A DNA stretch of 64,000 bases, from contig PWLR01000019.1 of assembly GCA_003558435.1 (NCBI GenBank), positions 1-64,000 on the forward strand, written 5' to 3'. Shown piece by piece: positions 28,579 through 38,721 of the stretch (position 1 is the stretch's first letter; the number at the start of each line of letters is the position of its first letter). The notes beneath the pieces were generated by a model. The model was not told the DNA's origin. It did not search any database and saw nothing but the letters and a program-made list of their open reading frames with translations. This stretch comes from Nitriliruptoraceae bacterium (GTDB taxonomy: Bacteria; Actinomycetota; Nitriliruptoria; Nitriliruptorales; Nitriliruptoraceae). The translations under genes were made by a program, and so were the position numbers.

Positions 28579-29049
28579 ATGCCCATCGAGCTGCTGACCC
28601 TGATGAAGTTCGGGCTCCTGGCGCTGCTCTATCTGTTCGTCGCCCGTACGGTGCGTACCGTCAGCGTCGAGTTGTACGGCGGTCGCCGGAAGGCCGCCCC
28701 ACCGACACCCCGTCCCGCGGTGGCTGCGCCGCCGGATGCTGCTCGGCGCTCGCGCAAGATCCCCAAGGAGATCGTGCTGCACCCGCTGGAAGGCTCACCG
28801 CGCGTGATCGGCCTGAGCGGTCATGGCCTGGTGCTCGGACGTCACGGGGCGGTCGACGTGCTGGTCGACGATCTGTACGTCTCCGACGAGCATGCGGAGA
28901 TCCTCCCCGACGATGGCAGCTGGTCGGTGCGCGACCTCGGTTCGACCAACGGCACGTTCCTCAACGGCGCCAAGGTCACCCGTCCGACGCCGCTGGCCGC
29001 CGGTGATCAGCTCCGCCTCGGCAAGACCACCATCGAGGTCCGGCGATGA
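28579..29049 (+). CDS. fhaB: FHA-domain protein FhaB/FipA
   Basis: N-terminal TM; VSDEHAEILPDDGSWSVRDLGSTNGTFLNG. Confidence 0.95.
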   Translation: MPIELLTLMKFGLLALLYLFVARTVRTVSVELYGGRRKAAPPTPRPAVAAPPDAARRSRKIPKEIVLHPLEGSPRVIGLSGHGLVLGRHGAVDVLVDDLYVSDEHAEILPDDGSWSVRDLGSTNGTFLNGAKVTRPTPLAAGDQLRLGKTTIEVRR

Positions 29050-30308
29050 GGCGCGTACTGGCTGCCGGCAGCTCGGATGTCGGCCAGGTGCGCGAAGGCA
29101 ACGAGGATGCGCTCCTGATCAGGAACAGCGTGTTCGCCGTCGCTGACGGCATGGGCGGTCACCTCGCCGGCGAGGTCGCCTCCGCCGCCGCCCTCGAACC
29201 CATCGAAGCCCTCGACGGTCGCGTGTTCCCGGATGCGACGGAAGCCGCGACGGCGCTCACCAACGCGGTCGTCGCCGCCAACACGACCGTCTCCAAGCTC
29301 GCGACCGACAATCCCCTCTACCGCGGCATGGGCACCACGCTCACGGCCGCGCTCATCGAGGGGCGACGCGCTCACGTCGCTCACGTCGGTGACTCGCGGG
29401 CCTACCTGCTCCGTGACGGACAGTTCAGTCAACTCACCGACGACCACACGCTGGTGCAGCACCTGGTCGACGAGGGCCAGATCACGCGGGAAGAGGCCGC
29501 CCACCACCCGCAGCGCTCGATCATCACGCGCGCCATCGGGGTCTCTCCCGAGGTGGATGTCGATGCGATGACCCTCGAGCTGCAGCCGGGTGATCAGCTG
29601 CTGATGTGCTCCGACGGGCTGACCGGCGTCGTCGAGGACCGCGTGATCGCCGAACTCCTCGATACCACCGCGGACCCGGACGAAGCGGTCAGCCGTCTGG
29701 TCGAGCTCGCCAACCAGGCCGGCGGTCCCGACAACATCACGGTGGTGCTGCTGCGCTACGAGGACCCGAACGCCGAGGTGGCCGCCCCCCGGACCATCTC
29801 CATCTCCACCGTGAACCGCGACGACGGGCGGGACTGGGCCGGACAACTCGGCCACTACGGCGCGCTCACCGCCGGCAGCAGCTCGGCCAACGGCAACAAC
29901 GCCAGCGACGACGAACCTCGCCAGGTCGGCAGGATCCTCGGGCGCGCGACCGCCGTCGTGGCCTCGGTCGCGGTCCTCGCCGCCCTGCTCATCGGCGGTG
30001 GCCAGTTCCTGTTGTCGCGTAGCTACTTCGTCGCCCTCGACGACGACCAGGTCGTGATCTACCAGGGCGTCGACGCCTCGATCGGGCCGGTGACCCTGGC
30101 CCGCGTCACGGAGCGCTCCGAACTCGTGCTCGCCGACATCCCGAGCTGGTACCACCCCAATCTGGAGAACGGCCGGACCGCAGCCGACCTCAACGATGCC
30201 CGCCGCATCGTGCGCGACATCCCGGTACGCAGCGACGAGGTCGAGGATCCCGGGGTCGCCGGCGACCCCGACACCGACACCGATGAACCCGATGACGGTT
30301 CCGCGTGA
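29046..30308 (+). CDS. pstP: PP2C-family Ser/Thr phosphatase PstP
   Basis: SDVGQVREGNEDALLI...VADGMGGHLAGEVAS; AHVGDSRAYLLRDG; C-terminal TM. Confidence 0.95.
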   Translation: MRRVLAAGSSDVGQVREGNEDALLIRNSVFAVADGMGGHLAGEVASAAALEPIEALDGRVFPDATEAATALTNAVVAANTTVSKLATDNPLYRGMGTTLTAALIEGRRAHVAHVGDSRAYLLRDGQFSQLTDDHTLVQHLVDEGQITREEAAHHPQRSIITRAIGVSPEVDVDAMTLELQPGDQLLMCSDGLTGVVEDRVIAELLDTTADPDEAVSRLVELANQAGGPDNITVVLLRYEDPNAEVAAPRTISISTVNRDDGRDWAGQLGHYGALTAGSSSANGNNASDDEPRQVGRILGRATAVVASVAVLAALLIGGGQFLLSRSYFVALDDDQVVIYQGVDASIGPVTLARVTERSELVLADIPSWYHPNLENGRTAADLNDARRIVRDIPVRSDEVEDPGVAGDPDTDTDEPDDGSA

Positions 30309-31666
30309 GCCGCGATGGCGTGACGGTCACGGGAGGTCCCCGGGCGACCGAGGCGAGGCTGTTGACCGGGGCCGTCGTGCTGACCTCGTTCGCGGCCGTG
30401 CTGCTCGGCTGGTCCGAATCCCCGGAGCTACCCCCCACCGCGATCGTGACCGGCCTGGCCCTGGCCGTCACTGCGCTCGTCGCTCATCTGACGGTGCGAG
30501 CCTTCGCGCCCGATGCCGACCCCACACTGCTGCCGCTGGCCTTCCTGCTCAACGGTCTCGGCCTGGTGTTCGTCCGTCGGGTCGATCTCGCGACGGGCAG
30601 CGATCTGGCCGCCACCCAGACGGTGTGGACCGCGGTCTCGGTCGGGGCACTGTGCGCCACGTTGTTGGTGATCCGGCGGGTGGCGGTGTTCGGGCGCTAC
30701 CAGTACACCTTCGGACTACTGACCATCGTGCTGCTGCTCTCTCCACTGATCCCGGGGCTGACGGCCGGGGTGATCAACGGCGCCCAGCTGTGGATCGATG
30801 TGTTCGGGATGCGCTTCCAGCCGGGCGAGATCGCGAAGCTCACGATGGTGGTCTTCCTCGCCGGCTACCTCGAGCGCAACCGGGCCTTGCTGTCGGTCGC
30901 CACGCAGCGCATCGGGCCGGTGATGCTGCCGGCCGCGCGCCACCTCGCGCCCGTGCTGGTCGCGGCGGTGATGGCGATGGTGATCATGGCCGGCTTGCGC
31001 GACCTCGGCACCGCCCTGCTGTTCTTCGGGGCGTTCATCGCCATGCTGTACGTCGCGACGGGTCGGTTGGCCTACCCCGCGTTCGGTGCGGTGTTCTTCG
31101 GGTTCGCGGCGTGGCTCGCCTACCTGCAGTTCGGTCACGTGCGCGTGCGCGTCAGCATCTGGTTGGACCCGTGGGCGGACGTGACAGGGATCGGCTACCA
31201 GCTCGCCCAGAGCCTGTTCGCGCTCGGTACCGGGGGACTGACCGGCACCGGGCTGGGGCTGGGGCGGCCCCAGGACGTGCCGTTCAGTGCCACCGACGCC
31301 ATCTTCGTGGTCATCGGTGAGGAGCTCGGCCTGCTCGGCGCGACCGTGGTACTGCTGCTCTACCTCGTGATCGTGGTCCGTGGCTTCCGGATCGCCCAGA
31401 CCGCCCGCGACGAGTTCGGCACGCTGCTGGCCACCGGACTGACGGTCACCCTCGCGGCGCAGACCTTCGTCATCGTGGGTGGGCTGACCCGGCTGGTACC
31501 GCTCACCGGCATCACCCTGCCGTTCGTGTCCTACGGCGGGTCCGCGCTGTTGTCGAACTACCTGTTGATCGCGTTGCTCCTGCGCATCAGTGACGAGTCC
31601 CGTGGTGCGGCCAAGGGCCGGGACCCGGATCTCCAGGCCGACGCGGCCGCCAGGCGTCGCTCATGA
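30305..31666 (+). CDS. rodA: RodA/FtsW SEDS glycosyltransferase
   Basis: 12-TM SEDS pattern, FQPGEIAKLTMVVFLAGYL, ITLPFVSYGGSALLSN. Confidence 0.95.
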   Translation: MSRDGVTVTGGPRATEARLLTGAVVLTSFAAVLLGWSESPELPPTAIVTGLALAVTALVAHLTVRAFAPDADPTLLPLAFLLNGLGLVFVRRVDLATGSDLAATQTVWTAVSVGALCATLLVIRRVAVFGRYQYTFGLLTIVLLLSPLIPGLTAGVINGAQLWIDVFGMRFQPGEIAKLTMVVFLAGYLERNRALLSVATQRIGPVMLPAARHLAPVLVAAVMAMVIMAGLRDLGTALLFFGAFIAMLYVATGRLAYPAFGAVFFGFAAWLAYLQFGHVRVRVSIWLDPWADVTGIGYQLAQSLFALGTGGLTGTGLGLGRPQDVPFSATDAIFVVIGEELGLLGATVVLLLYLVIVVRGFRIAQTARDEFGTLLATGLTVTLAAQTFVIVGGLTRLVPLTGITLPFVSYGGSALLSNYLLIALLLRISDESRGAAKGRDPDLQADAAARRRS

Positions 31667-33111
31667 ACCGCCAGATCGGGCGCGTGGCCGCGGTGACCTT
31701 CCTGCTGTTCGGGGCGCTGTTCATCAACCTGAACATCATCACCCTGCTGCAGGCCGACGAGCTGGCGAACCATCCCTCCAACCGTCGCCTGATCCTGCGC
31801 GAGTACGCGATCGAGCGCGGTCCGATCGTGGCCGGCGAGGAAGCGATCGCACGGAGTGTCCCCACGGACGGCGAGTTCCAGTACCTGCGTACCTACCCCG
31901 ACAGCGAGCTGTACGCGCACCTCACCGGCTACTACTCGATCCAGCTGCAGCGGTCGGGTCTCGAACGGGCACTCAACGAGGACCTGACCGGGCGCAGCAC
32001 CGAGGTGGTCGCTCAGAACCTCGGCGAGCTGCTCGGCGGTTCGGAGCGCCCCGGTAACGCCGTGCAGCTGTCGATCGAGCCGGCGGTGCAGCGAGCGGCC
32101 CGTAGCGCGCTGGACGGTCGGGAAGGTGCCGTGGTGGCCCTCGATCCCCGGACCGGAGCGGTCCTCGCCAGCTACGCCAACCCGACCTTCGATCCCAACC
32201 CCCTGTCCGGCCACGACCGTCGGGTCATCAACGACACGTGGGCGGCGCTCAACGAACGTGACGATCGTCCGTTGATCGATCGCACCCGCGCGGAGACCTA
32301 CCCGCCGGGCTCGGTCTTCAAGTTGGTCGTCGCGGCTGCCGCGCTCGAGAGCGGATTGGAGCCGACCACCCTGTTCCCCGACGAGGGGGTCTACGACGTG
32401 CCCCAGACCCAGGCGAACATCGGCAACTTCTCCGGTGGGGTCTGCGACGACGGGGACGAGATCTCGCTGACCGATGCCATGCGGGTCTCGTGCAACACCG
32501 TGTTCGCCCGGTTGGGCGTGGAACTCGGTGACGACGCCCTGCGTGACCAGGCGGAACGGTTCGGGTTCAACGATGCCCCGCCGTTCGACCTGGGAGTGAC
32601 CGACAGCATCTTCCCGCGCGAGCTGGATGTTCCCTCGTTGGCGCAGAGCGCCATCGGACAACGGGACGTTCGTGCCACCCCACTGCAGATGGCCGTGCTG
32701 GCCGGGAGCATCGCCAATGGTGGCCAGTTGATGCGTCCCCACGTGGTCGATGCCGTCCGGGACCCCGACGGGGCACAGCTGCGTGGTCCGGACGTCGGAC
32801 GCTGGACCGGACCCCCGGGTGGCGGCCTGCCGATCTCCCCCCGCACGGCCCAACAGTTGCGGAGCATGATGCTCGACGTCGTGAACTCCGGCACCGGCAC
32901 GGCCGCGCGGATCGACGGTGTCGAGGTCGGCGGCAAGACCGGCACGGCGCAGACCGGTGGGGATCCCGTGGCATGGTTCGTCGGGTTCGCCGGCGACGAG
33001 GTCGCGATCGCGGTGATGGTCCCCGGCGCCGGTAGTGACGCGACGGGGGGCGCGGTCGCGGCGCCCATCGCCCGGAGCGTGCTCAGCGCCGCGCTCGAGG
33101 CCCGACGGTGA
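31663..33111 (+). CDS. pbpA: Class B penicillin-binding protein (PbpA)
   Basis: YPPGSVFKLVVAAAAL (SxxK), VSCNT (SxN), GGKTGTAQT (KTG). Confidence 0.95.
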   Translation: MNRQIGRVAAVTFLLFGALFINLNIITLLQADELANHPSNRRLILREYAIERGPIVAGEEAIARSVPTDGEFQYLRTYPDSELYAHLTGYYSIQLQRSGLERALNEDLTGRSTEVVAQNLGELLGGSERPGNAVQLSIEPAVQRAARSALDGREGAVVALDPRTGAVLASYANPTFDPNPLSGHDRRVINDTWAALNERDDRPLIDRTRAETYPPGSVFKLVVAAAALESGLEPTTLFPDEGVYDVPQTQANIGNFSGGVCDDGDEISLTDAMRVSCNTVFARLGVELGDDALRDQAERFGFNDAPPFDLGVTDSIFPRELDVPSLAQSAIGQRDVRATPLQMAVLAGSIANGGQLMRPHVVDAVRDPDGAQLRGPDVGRWTGPPGGGLPISPRTAQQLRSMMLDVVNSGTGTAARIDGVEVGGKTGTAQTGGDPVAWFVGFAGDEVAIAVMVPGAGSDATGGAVAAPIARSVLSAALEARR

Positions 33112-33159
33112 CCCGTTGGTAGGCTCCGCCGCTGTCCATGCCCGTTCGGAGGGTTCCCC

Positions 33160-34911
33160 GTGAGCGAAGGCCGCGTTCTCGCCGGCCGCTACGAACTGCG
33201 TCGCATCCTCGGGCGCGGTGGCATGGCGGAGGTCTTCGCCGCACACGATCGCACCCTCGACCGCGAGGTTGCGGTCAAACTGCTGCTGGACCGTTTCCGC
33301 GAGGACGAATCGTTCACCCGGCGCTTCGAGGCCGAAGCACGCCACGTGGCCCGACTCAACCACCCGAACCTCGTCGCCGTGTACGACACCGGGCATGCGG
33401 ATTACCCGTCCGGCGGCGTGCAGCCCTACATCGTCATGGAACTGGTCGACGGGCGCTCCCTGCAGGAGGCGATCGCCGCCGGAGGTCTGACCGAGGACCG
33501 GGCACTCGAGGTCACGGGCGAGGTGTGTGCGGCTCTGAACTACGCCCACGAGCGCGGCCTGGTCCACCGCGACATCAAACCGGGCAACATCCTGCTCGCC
33601 GATGACGGCGCGGTGAAGGTCACCGACTTCGGGATCGCCCGCGCGGTCGACAACGAGACGGTGACGAGGACCGCCGCGGTGCTCGGCACCGCCGCCTACC
33701 TCTCGCCCGAGCAGGCTCAGGGCCTGGACGTCGACCCACGCTCCGATCTGTACTCGCTGGGGGTCGTGCTCTACGAATCGCTGACCGGTTCGCAACCCTT
33801 CAACGGCGATTCCCCGGTCACGGTGGCCTACCAGCACGTACAGGAGCCACCACGGCCGCCGCGCGAGCTGGACCCCGACATCTCGGCCGCCGCCGAGGCC
33901 ATCACGATGCGGGCCTTGGCCAAGAACCCGGCCAACCGCTACCAGGACGCCGCCGAGATGCGCGCGGACGTCTCGAGCGCCCGGGTGGGGGGCCGGGTCG
34001 CCGCGCCTGCCGTGCTGTCCGCCGAGGACACCGCACTGCTCCAGCCCACCCCGACGACGAGGCCGATACGCACCCACGAGCAGGAACGACGGCGCAAGGG
34101 CTTGATCTACACCTTGCTGGCCCTGTTCGCGCTGCTGGCACTGGTGGGCGGGGCCTTCGCACTACTGAACCTCGGTGGTGAGGACGAACCCGATCTGGTG
34201 ACGGTGCCCAACGTGGTCGGCGAGACCCTCGAGGAGGCGGAACGCCTCCTGCTCGCCGCCGAACTGCAGCTCGGCGAGGTCACCGAGGACTTCTCGGACG
34301 AGGCCGAGCCGGGCACCGTGCTGTCGCAATCGCCGGGGGGTTTCGACGAGACCGAACCGGGCAGCGAGGTCGACCTGGTCGTGTCGGCCGGGGAACAGCT
34401 CACGACCGTGCCGAACCTGGAGGGGCTGACCGAGGAGGAAGCCCGGGCGCTGCTCCGGGAACGCGACCTACTGGTGGGCAGTCCCGAGCGTGAGCCCTCG
34501 GACACCGTCGAGGAGGGGCGCATCATCCGCTCGTCGCCCGAGGCCGGCGAAGAGGTCCCGGTCGGCTCCGAGGTCTCCTACGTCATCAGCAGCGGACAGG
34601 AGATGGTCATCGTTCGCCCGGTGGTCAACTTCAGTGAGCAGGACGCGCTCGCGCGGCTGCAGGAACAGGGCCTGGAACCGGTCATCGAACGCGAGTTCAG
34701 CGACGTCGTCGCCGAGGGCACGGTGATCAGCCAGGACCCGGGGCCGGGACAGCGGGTGCCGGCGGGCTCGAGCGTGACCATCGTGATCAGCCGCGGACCG
34801 GAACCCGAGCCGGAACCCGAACCCGAACCGGAGCCCGAGCCGGAACCCGAACCGGAACCCGAGCCCGAACCCGACCCCGACCCCGAGCCGGAACCCGACG
34901 AGGACGACTGA
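33160..34911 (+). CDS. pknB: Ser/Thr protein kinase with PASTA repeats (PknB)
   Basis: LVHRDIKPGNILLADDGAVKVTDFGIAR; TM; three or four PASTA units; GTG start. Confidence 0.95.
   Translation: MSEGRVLAGRYELRRILGRGGMAEVFAAHDRTLDREVAVKLLLDRFREDESFTRRFEAEARHVARLNHPNLVAVYDTGHADYPSGGVQPYIVMELVDGRSLQEAIAAGGLTEDRALEVTGEVCAALNYAHERGLVHRDIKPGNILLADDGAVKVTDFGIARAVDNETVTRTAAVLGTAAYLSPEQAQGLDVDPRSDLYSLGVVLYESLTGSQPFNGDSPVTVAYQHVQEPPRPPRELDPDISAAAEAITMRALAKNPANRYQDAAEMRADVSSARVGGRVAAPAVLSAEDTALLQPTPTTRPIRTHEQERRRKGLIYTLLALFALLALVGGAFALLNLGGEDEPDLVTVPNVVGETLEEAERLLLAAELQLGEVTEDFSDEAEPGTVLSQSPGGFDETEPGSEVDLVVSAGEQLTTVPNLEGLTEEEARALLRERDLLVGSPEREPSDTVEEGRIIRSSPEAGEEVPVGSEVSYVISSGQEMVIVRPVVNFSEQDALARLQEQGLEPVIEREFSDVVAEGTVISQDPGPGQRVPAGSSVTIVISRGPEPEPEPEPEPEPEPEPEPEPEPEPDPDPEPEPDEDD
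34797..34911 (+). repeat. Coding low-complexity Pro-Glu repeat at the PknB C-terminus
   Basis: (EP)n(DP)n tail EPEPEPEP...DPDPEPEPDEDD. Confidence 0.9.
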
Positions 34912-34926
34912 GCTAGCGGTGCCCGG

Positions 34927-36003
34927 TCAGTCGCGTTCGTCCGGCGCGTCCGGATCGAGCGCCGTCGCGGCCAGGATGCGTCGGCCGATCGCCATCGCCG
35001 CCGCAGCCCCGATACCGAACCCGAGCGCGGCAGCCAGCGCTACGAACTCGCTCGGGACCGGGCCGGGCACGATCGGCCGCGTCAGCGCTCCTGCCTGGAC
35101 GACACCCCAGACCGCGAGCGGAAGCGCCGCGGCGGGGACCATCCATCCCGCCTGCGCCGGGTCGCGTCCGGACCACCAACGTGCCGCGCCCAACACGGCG
35201 ACGGCCAGGCCGGGCAACACCACCAGGGCCGGCTCCACGTCGGCCCCCGGCGGCAGACCGACCGACGCGGCCACGCCGAGGGCGCCCGTCACCGCCGCCC
35301 CGATCCCGATGGCGGCCGACAACGTCTGTTCGCGTCGCAGACCGAGCCATACGCCGGCGGCCAGGGCCAGCACCAGCGCACCGGCAGGCTGCACCGGGGA
35401 GGGACCCGGCAACCAATCGAGCTCACCCACCAGCAGGATCTGGGCATCGTCGACCACCATCGGCACGCTCCACTCACTGACCTGCTGCACCTCGTTGCGC
35501 CCCGGATCGACCGACGGTGGAAGGCTCGGGGACATCCAGTGGATGCGGTGGTCGTGCCACGCGTACTCGCCACCCCTGGCGACCACCTCCCACGCGGGTG
35601 GCGCGTCGGCATCGGCCTGGGTGGGCAGTTCCGAATCCGGGAGTCCGAACCGTTCGTCGTTGAGCCAGCGTGCGGGAGAACGGGTGTTGATCTCCACGGT
35701 GCCGTCGGCTGCGATCCGCACGTAGGGCTCACCCTCGTACCCCGGGACCTGCACCTGCGTGCCCGGAGCGGCGCGCACCACCAGGAACGCGTCGCCGCCG
35801 AGGACCTGCACCTCGATGTCGGGCGCGATCGGCGCCTCGTTCTCCGGTGCGTCGTCGGCGTCCGCGACGAGACCCGTGATCGTGGAACGGAAGTGGGTCG
35901 GACCGGCCGGATCGGCCGCAGCGGGGACCGCGACCAGCAACAGCGCGAGTGCCACCACCGCGACGGTGGACAGACGCCGGGTGGTTCGGCGGTGAGCGGT
36001 CAT
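34927..36003 (-). CDS. Secreted/membrane protein of unknown function in the copper block
   Basis: Signal peptide LALLLVAVPAAADPAGPTHFRSTITG, C-terminal TM segments. Confidence 0.6.
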   Translation of the reverse strand: MTAHRRTTRRLSTVAVVALALLLVAVPAAADPAGPTHFRSTITGLVADADDAPENEAPIAPDIEVQVLGGDAFLVVRAAPGTQVQVPGYEGEPYVRIAADGTVEINTRSPARWLNDERFGLPDSELPTQADADAPPAWEVVARGGEYAWHDHRIHWMSPSLPPSVDPGRNEVQQVSEWSVPMVVDDAQILLVGELDWLPGPSPVQPAGALVLALAAGVWLGLRREQTLSAAIGIGAAVTGALGVAASVGLPPGADVEPALVVLPGLAVAVLGAARWWSGRDPAQAGWMVPAAALPLAVWGVVQAGALTRPIVPGPVPSEFVALAAALGFGIGAAAAMAIGRRILAATALDPDAPDERD

Positions 36004-36803
36004 GCGTCGCTACGGCCGCGGCGGCCGAGCAGCACCGCGACGATGGCACCGAGCAGCGCCACGGCGGTCACCGGAACGAACCATCCCGGCAACCCGGTTC
36101 CATCGGTCTGCGTCGCCGAGGGCTCGGTGCCGGCAGCGCCCTCGTCCGTATCGGGAGCGGCTTCCGGCTCGGGCGCTTCGGCCTCCGGCTGTGGCTCCTC
36201 GGCCTCCGGTTCGGGCTCCTCGGCCTCCGGTTCGGGCTCGGCGGTCTCCGGCTCCGGCGGGGGTGGTGAATCGGGGTCGGCTTCGGTGAGCGTGATCCGG
36301 ATGGCGGGATCGTCCGCCGGTTCGTCGGGGGTCCCGACCCAGCGGTAGACGAACTCGTCACATGCCTGGAAGACCCGGAGGTAGCGTTCCGCGCCGACCT
36401 CGCCCGTGGCCACGACGTCCAACTCGAACTCGGGGGCCGGTTCCTCCGCACCGTCGGCGGTCCAGGTCACCACCTCCACGACGCCGTCGGCGTCCTCCTC
36501 GAACTCGAGGTCCCAGCCGACCTCTTCGGCCACCTCCACCACCCGGAGCCATTCCGGGACCTCCATCGACACGTCGGTGGTCGGATCGCCTTCGCCCGAG
36601 GTCTCCGAATCGCAGCCGTGGGCCATCGCCAAGGTCATGGTCGCCAACGAGTCGACCGGCAACTCGCCTCCCCTGATGAAGGGATGAGCCGATGCGGGTC
36701 CGACGACCAGCACCGCGCCGGCGATCGCCAGCACACCGGCACGTCGGCCGATCCGCGCCGATGAGAAGGCCGTCGTGGTCGAGAGCGAACGAGTAACGGA
36801 CAT
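36000..36803 (-). CDS. YcnI-like (DUF1775) protein, C-terminal TM
   Basis: Mature N-terminus AHPFIRGGELPVDS; VPEWLRVVEVAEEVGWDLEFEED...; PE-rich stalk and TM. Confidence 0.65.
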   Translation of the reverse strand: MSVTRSLSTTTAFSSARIGRRAGVLAIAGAVLVVGPASAHPFIRGGELPVDSLATMTLAMAHGCDSETSGEGDPTTDVSMEVPEWLRVVEVAEEVGWDLEFEEDADGVVEVVTWTADGAEEPAPEFELDVVATGEVGAERYLRVFQACDEFVYRWVGTPDEPADDPAIRITLTEADPDSPPPPEPETAEPEPEAEEPEPEAEEPQPEAEAPEPEAAPDTDEGAAGTEPSATQTDGTGLPGWFVPVTAVALLGAIVAVLLGRRGRSDA

Positions 36804-36818
36804 GAGAACTCCGGGAGC

Positions 36819-36865
36819 GGGGGTCGTTGCACGGTGGGGGTCGTTGCAGGGCGGGGGTCGTTGCA
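36819..36865. repeat. Three direct repeats GGGGGTCGTTGCA, 17-bp period
   Basis: Copies at 36819-36831, 36836-36848 and 36853-36865, just upstream of the YcnI-like start. Confidence 0.9.
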
Positions 36866-36894
36866 GGGCGGATCGCGGGAGGGAGGGGGATCCG

Positions 36895-38661
36895 TCAGGG
36901 CGCGACGGGGACGGTGACCTCCGCGCTCAGCTCGGTGAACCGGTCGGTGCCGGCAACGACACGGATCTGCCAGTCGCCGGCGAACGCGAGTTCGTCGCTG
37001 TTGGCGACCCAGTGGCCGGGGCCGGCGAAGAACGGTTCGATCGGGATGGGCCCGATGCCTTCGGGGAGGGAGGTGAGTTCGATCATCAGGTCCTCGACCT
37101 CGGCCGAGGGGCGGCCGGTCTCGTCCAGGACGTACAGATGGATGGCGTTGCGGCCGACCTCGTTGGGGTCGACGACGACGTCGATCTCCAAACCGTTCCC
37201 GAGCGGCGCCGTCGTCTCGTACAGCCCGCCGAACCCGGCCGCCTCCGAGGCGGGTTGGGTCGCCACGAGCACCCCGGTGACCACCAGGACCCCGGCGATC
37301 ACCGCAGCCTCGAGGCGCACCGTTCGCCGGAGCCGCTGCCAGGCGGTTCCGGCGCGGCGGACGCGTCGATCCCCCTCGAGCGACGGGGCGTCGACGCTGC
37401 CGCCCGCGGGGATCCGCAGCGCCGTGATCGCCGGGACCAGTCGCTGACGGTTGTAGAACGCCACCAGCACCAGGACGGCGACCGCGGCCGTCTTGACCAC
37501 CAGCAGCCATCCGTAGGTCGTGCCGGTCAGGGCGCCGATGCTGCCGACGAGCGGGACCGCCATCGCCACGCCACCGGCGGCGACCAACCCGAACGACACG
37601 AGCGCCACGGAGCTGAACCGGGCCACCATCCCCGCAGCCTCGATGGCGTCGTCATCGAGCGAGCGCCGACGCAGCGCATCCGCCAGGAGCACCAGACCGC
37701 CGAACCAGCTCGCGCCGGCCACCAGGTGGACGAGGTCGCCGCCCATCAGCAGCCAGGTCGGTTCGACGGTGCGTTGGTGCCCGTCCAGCGCGAACGACGC
37801 GACCGCGGCCAGCCCGGCGATCGCCGGAACGATCGGCGGGGTGCGGGGCCGCCAGAGCACCACCAGCCACACGAGTGCCGCCGCTCGAACCAGGGTGCTG
37901 GTCCCGAACGACGAACCGATCACGTCACCGAGTGTCACCATCGACACCGCGGCGGCGAACCCGTCGCCGGTCAGCGCGGCGGCTTGGACCGGAACCCCGA
38001 GCAGGGTCACGACCACCCCCGCGAGCGCCGCCGGAACGGCGAGTCTGCGGGCCGCGGTGCGGTCCGTCGTTCGCCGAGCGACCGTCACCGCGAACAGGGC
38101 GGCCCCACCGACGAACAACGTGGCGAGATAGCCGAGGCCGCGCAATACCATCCCCAGCGGCCGGGCCAGGCCCGCCTCCGCACCGTCGGCGAGGACGCCG
38201 ATGGTGGCGTCGTCCACGGCGAACCCGTCGCCGACCGTGAAGCTACTGACCCCACCGACCGGGTGAGCGTCGTCGGAGATCACCCGGTAGGTGATCACGT
38301 AACCGCCGTCGGGTAGGTCCTCCGGGAGCGCGGCCGACACCACCGCCCGGTCACCGGTGTCCAACAGTCCCGTGTCGACGCGCTGCGCATCGGCATCGAA
38401 CACCCGCAGCGCGCCGGTCGGTACCTCCACCGGCTCGTTGAAGGTCAGGGTCACCGCATCCGGCGCCTCGGCCAGTTCCGCGCCGTCGGCCGGGTCCGTA
38501 CTGGTCAGCATCGCGTGTGCCGAGGCCGGGGAGGGAGCGACCAGCCACGATGCGCCGATCACCACGAGCATCATCACCCACACGACCGCGCGCGACGGGG
38601 AGAGCCTGCGCGGCCGGACGGCCCTGCGCGTCGTCGGGCGCGTCGCGAGGTGTGGATGCAC
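36895..38661 (-). CDS. CopC-CopD fusion copper protein
   Basis: Mature AHAMLTSTDPADGAELAEAPDAVTLTFNEPVE...ISDDAHPVGGVSSFTVG (CopC) followed by a multi-TM CopD-like part. Confidence 0.9.
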   Translation of the reverse strand: MHPHLATRPTTRRAVRPRRLSPSRAVVWVMMLVVIGASWLVAPSPASAHAMLTSTDPADGAELAEAPDAVTLTFNEPVEVPTGALRVFDADAQRVDTGLLDTGDRAVVSAALPEDLPDGGYVITYRVISDDAHPVGGVSSFTVGDGFAVDDATIGVLADGAEAGLARPLGMVLRGLGYLATLFVGGAALFAVTVARRTTDRTAARRLAVPAALAGVVVTLLGVPVQAAALTGDGFAAAVSMVTLGDVIGSSFGTSTLVRAAALVWLVVLWRPRTPPIVPAIAGLAAVASFALDGHQRTVEPTWLLMGGDLVHLVAGASWFGGLVLLADALRRRSLDDDAIEAAGMVARFSSVALVSFGLVAAGGVAMAVPLVGSIGALTGTTYGWLLVVKTAAVAVLVLVAFYNRQRLVPAITALRIPAGGSVDAPSLEGDRRVRRAGTAWQRLRRTVRLEAAVIAGVLVVTGVLVATQPASEAAGFGGLYETTAPLGNGLEIDVVVDPNEVGRNAIHLYVLDETGRPSAEVEDLMIELTSLPEGIGPIPIEPFFAGPGHWVANSDELAFAGDWQIRVVAGTDRFTELSAEVTVPVAP

Positions 38662-38721
38662 GAGTGGGGTCCTCAGGTGTCCGTGGATGGCGATCGCCAG
38701 ATCGGTGAAGCCGCGATGGTG

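Noticed and set aside
31558-34077. 839-aa minus-strand ORF
   Set aside because: Antisense shadow of pbpA and pknB, which have clear catalytic motifs
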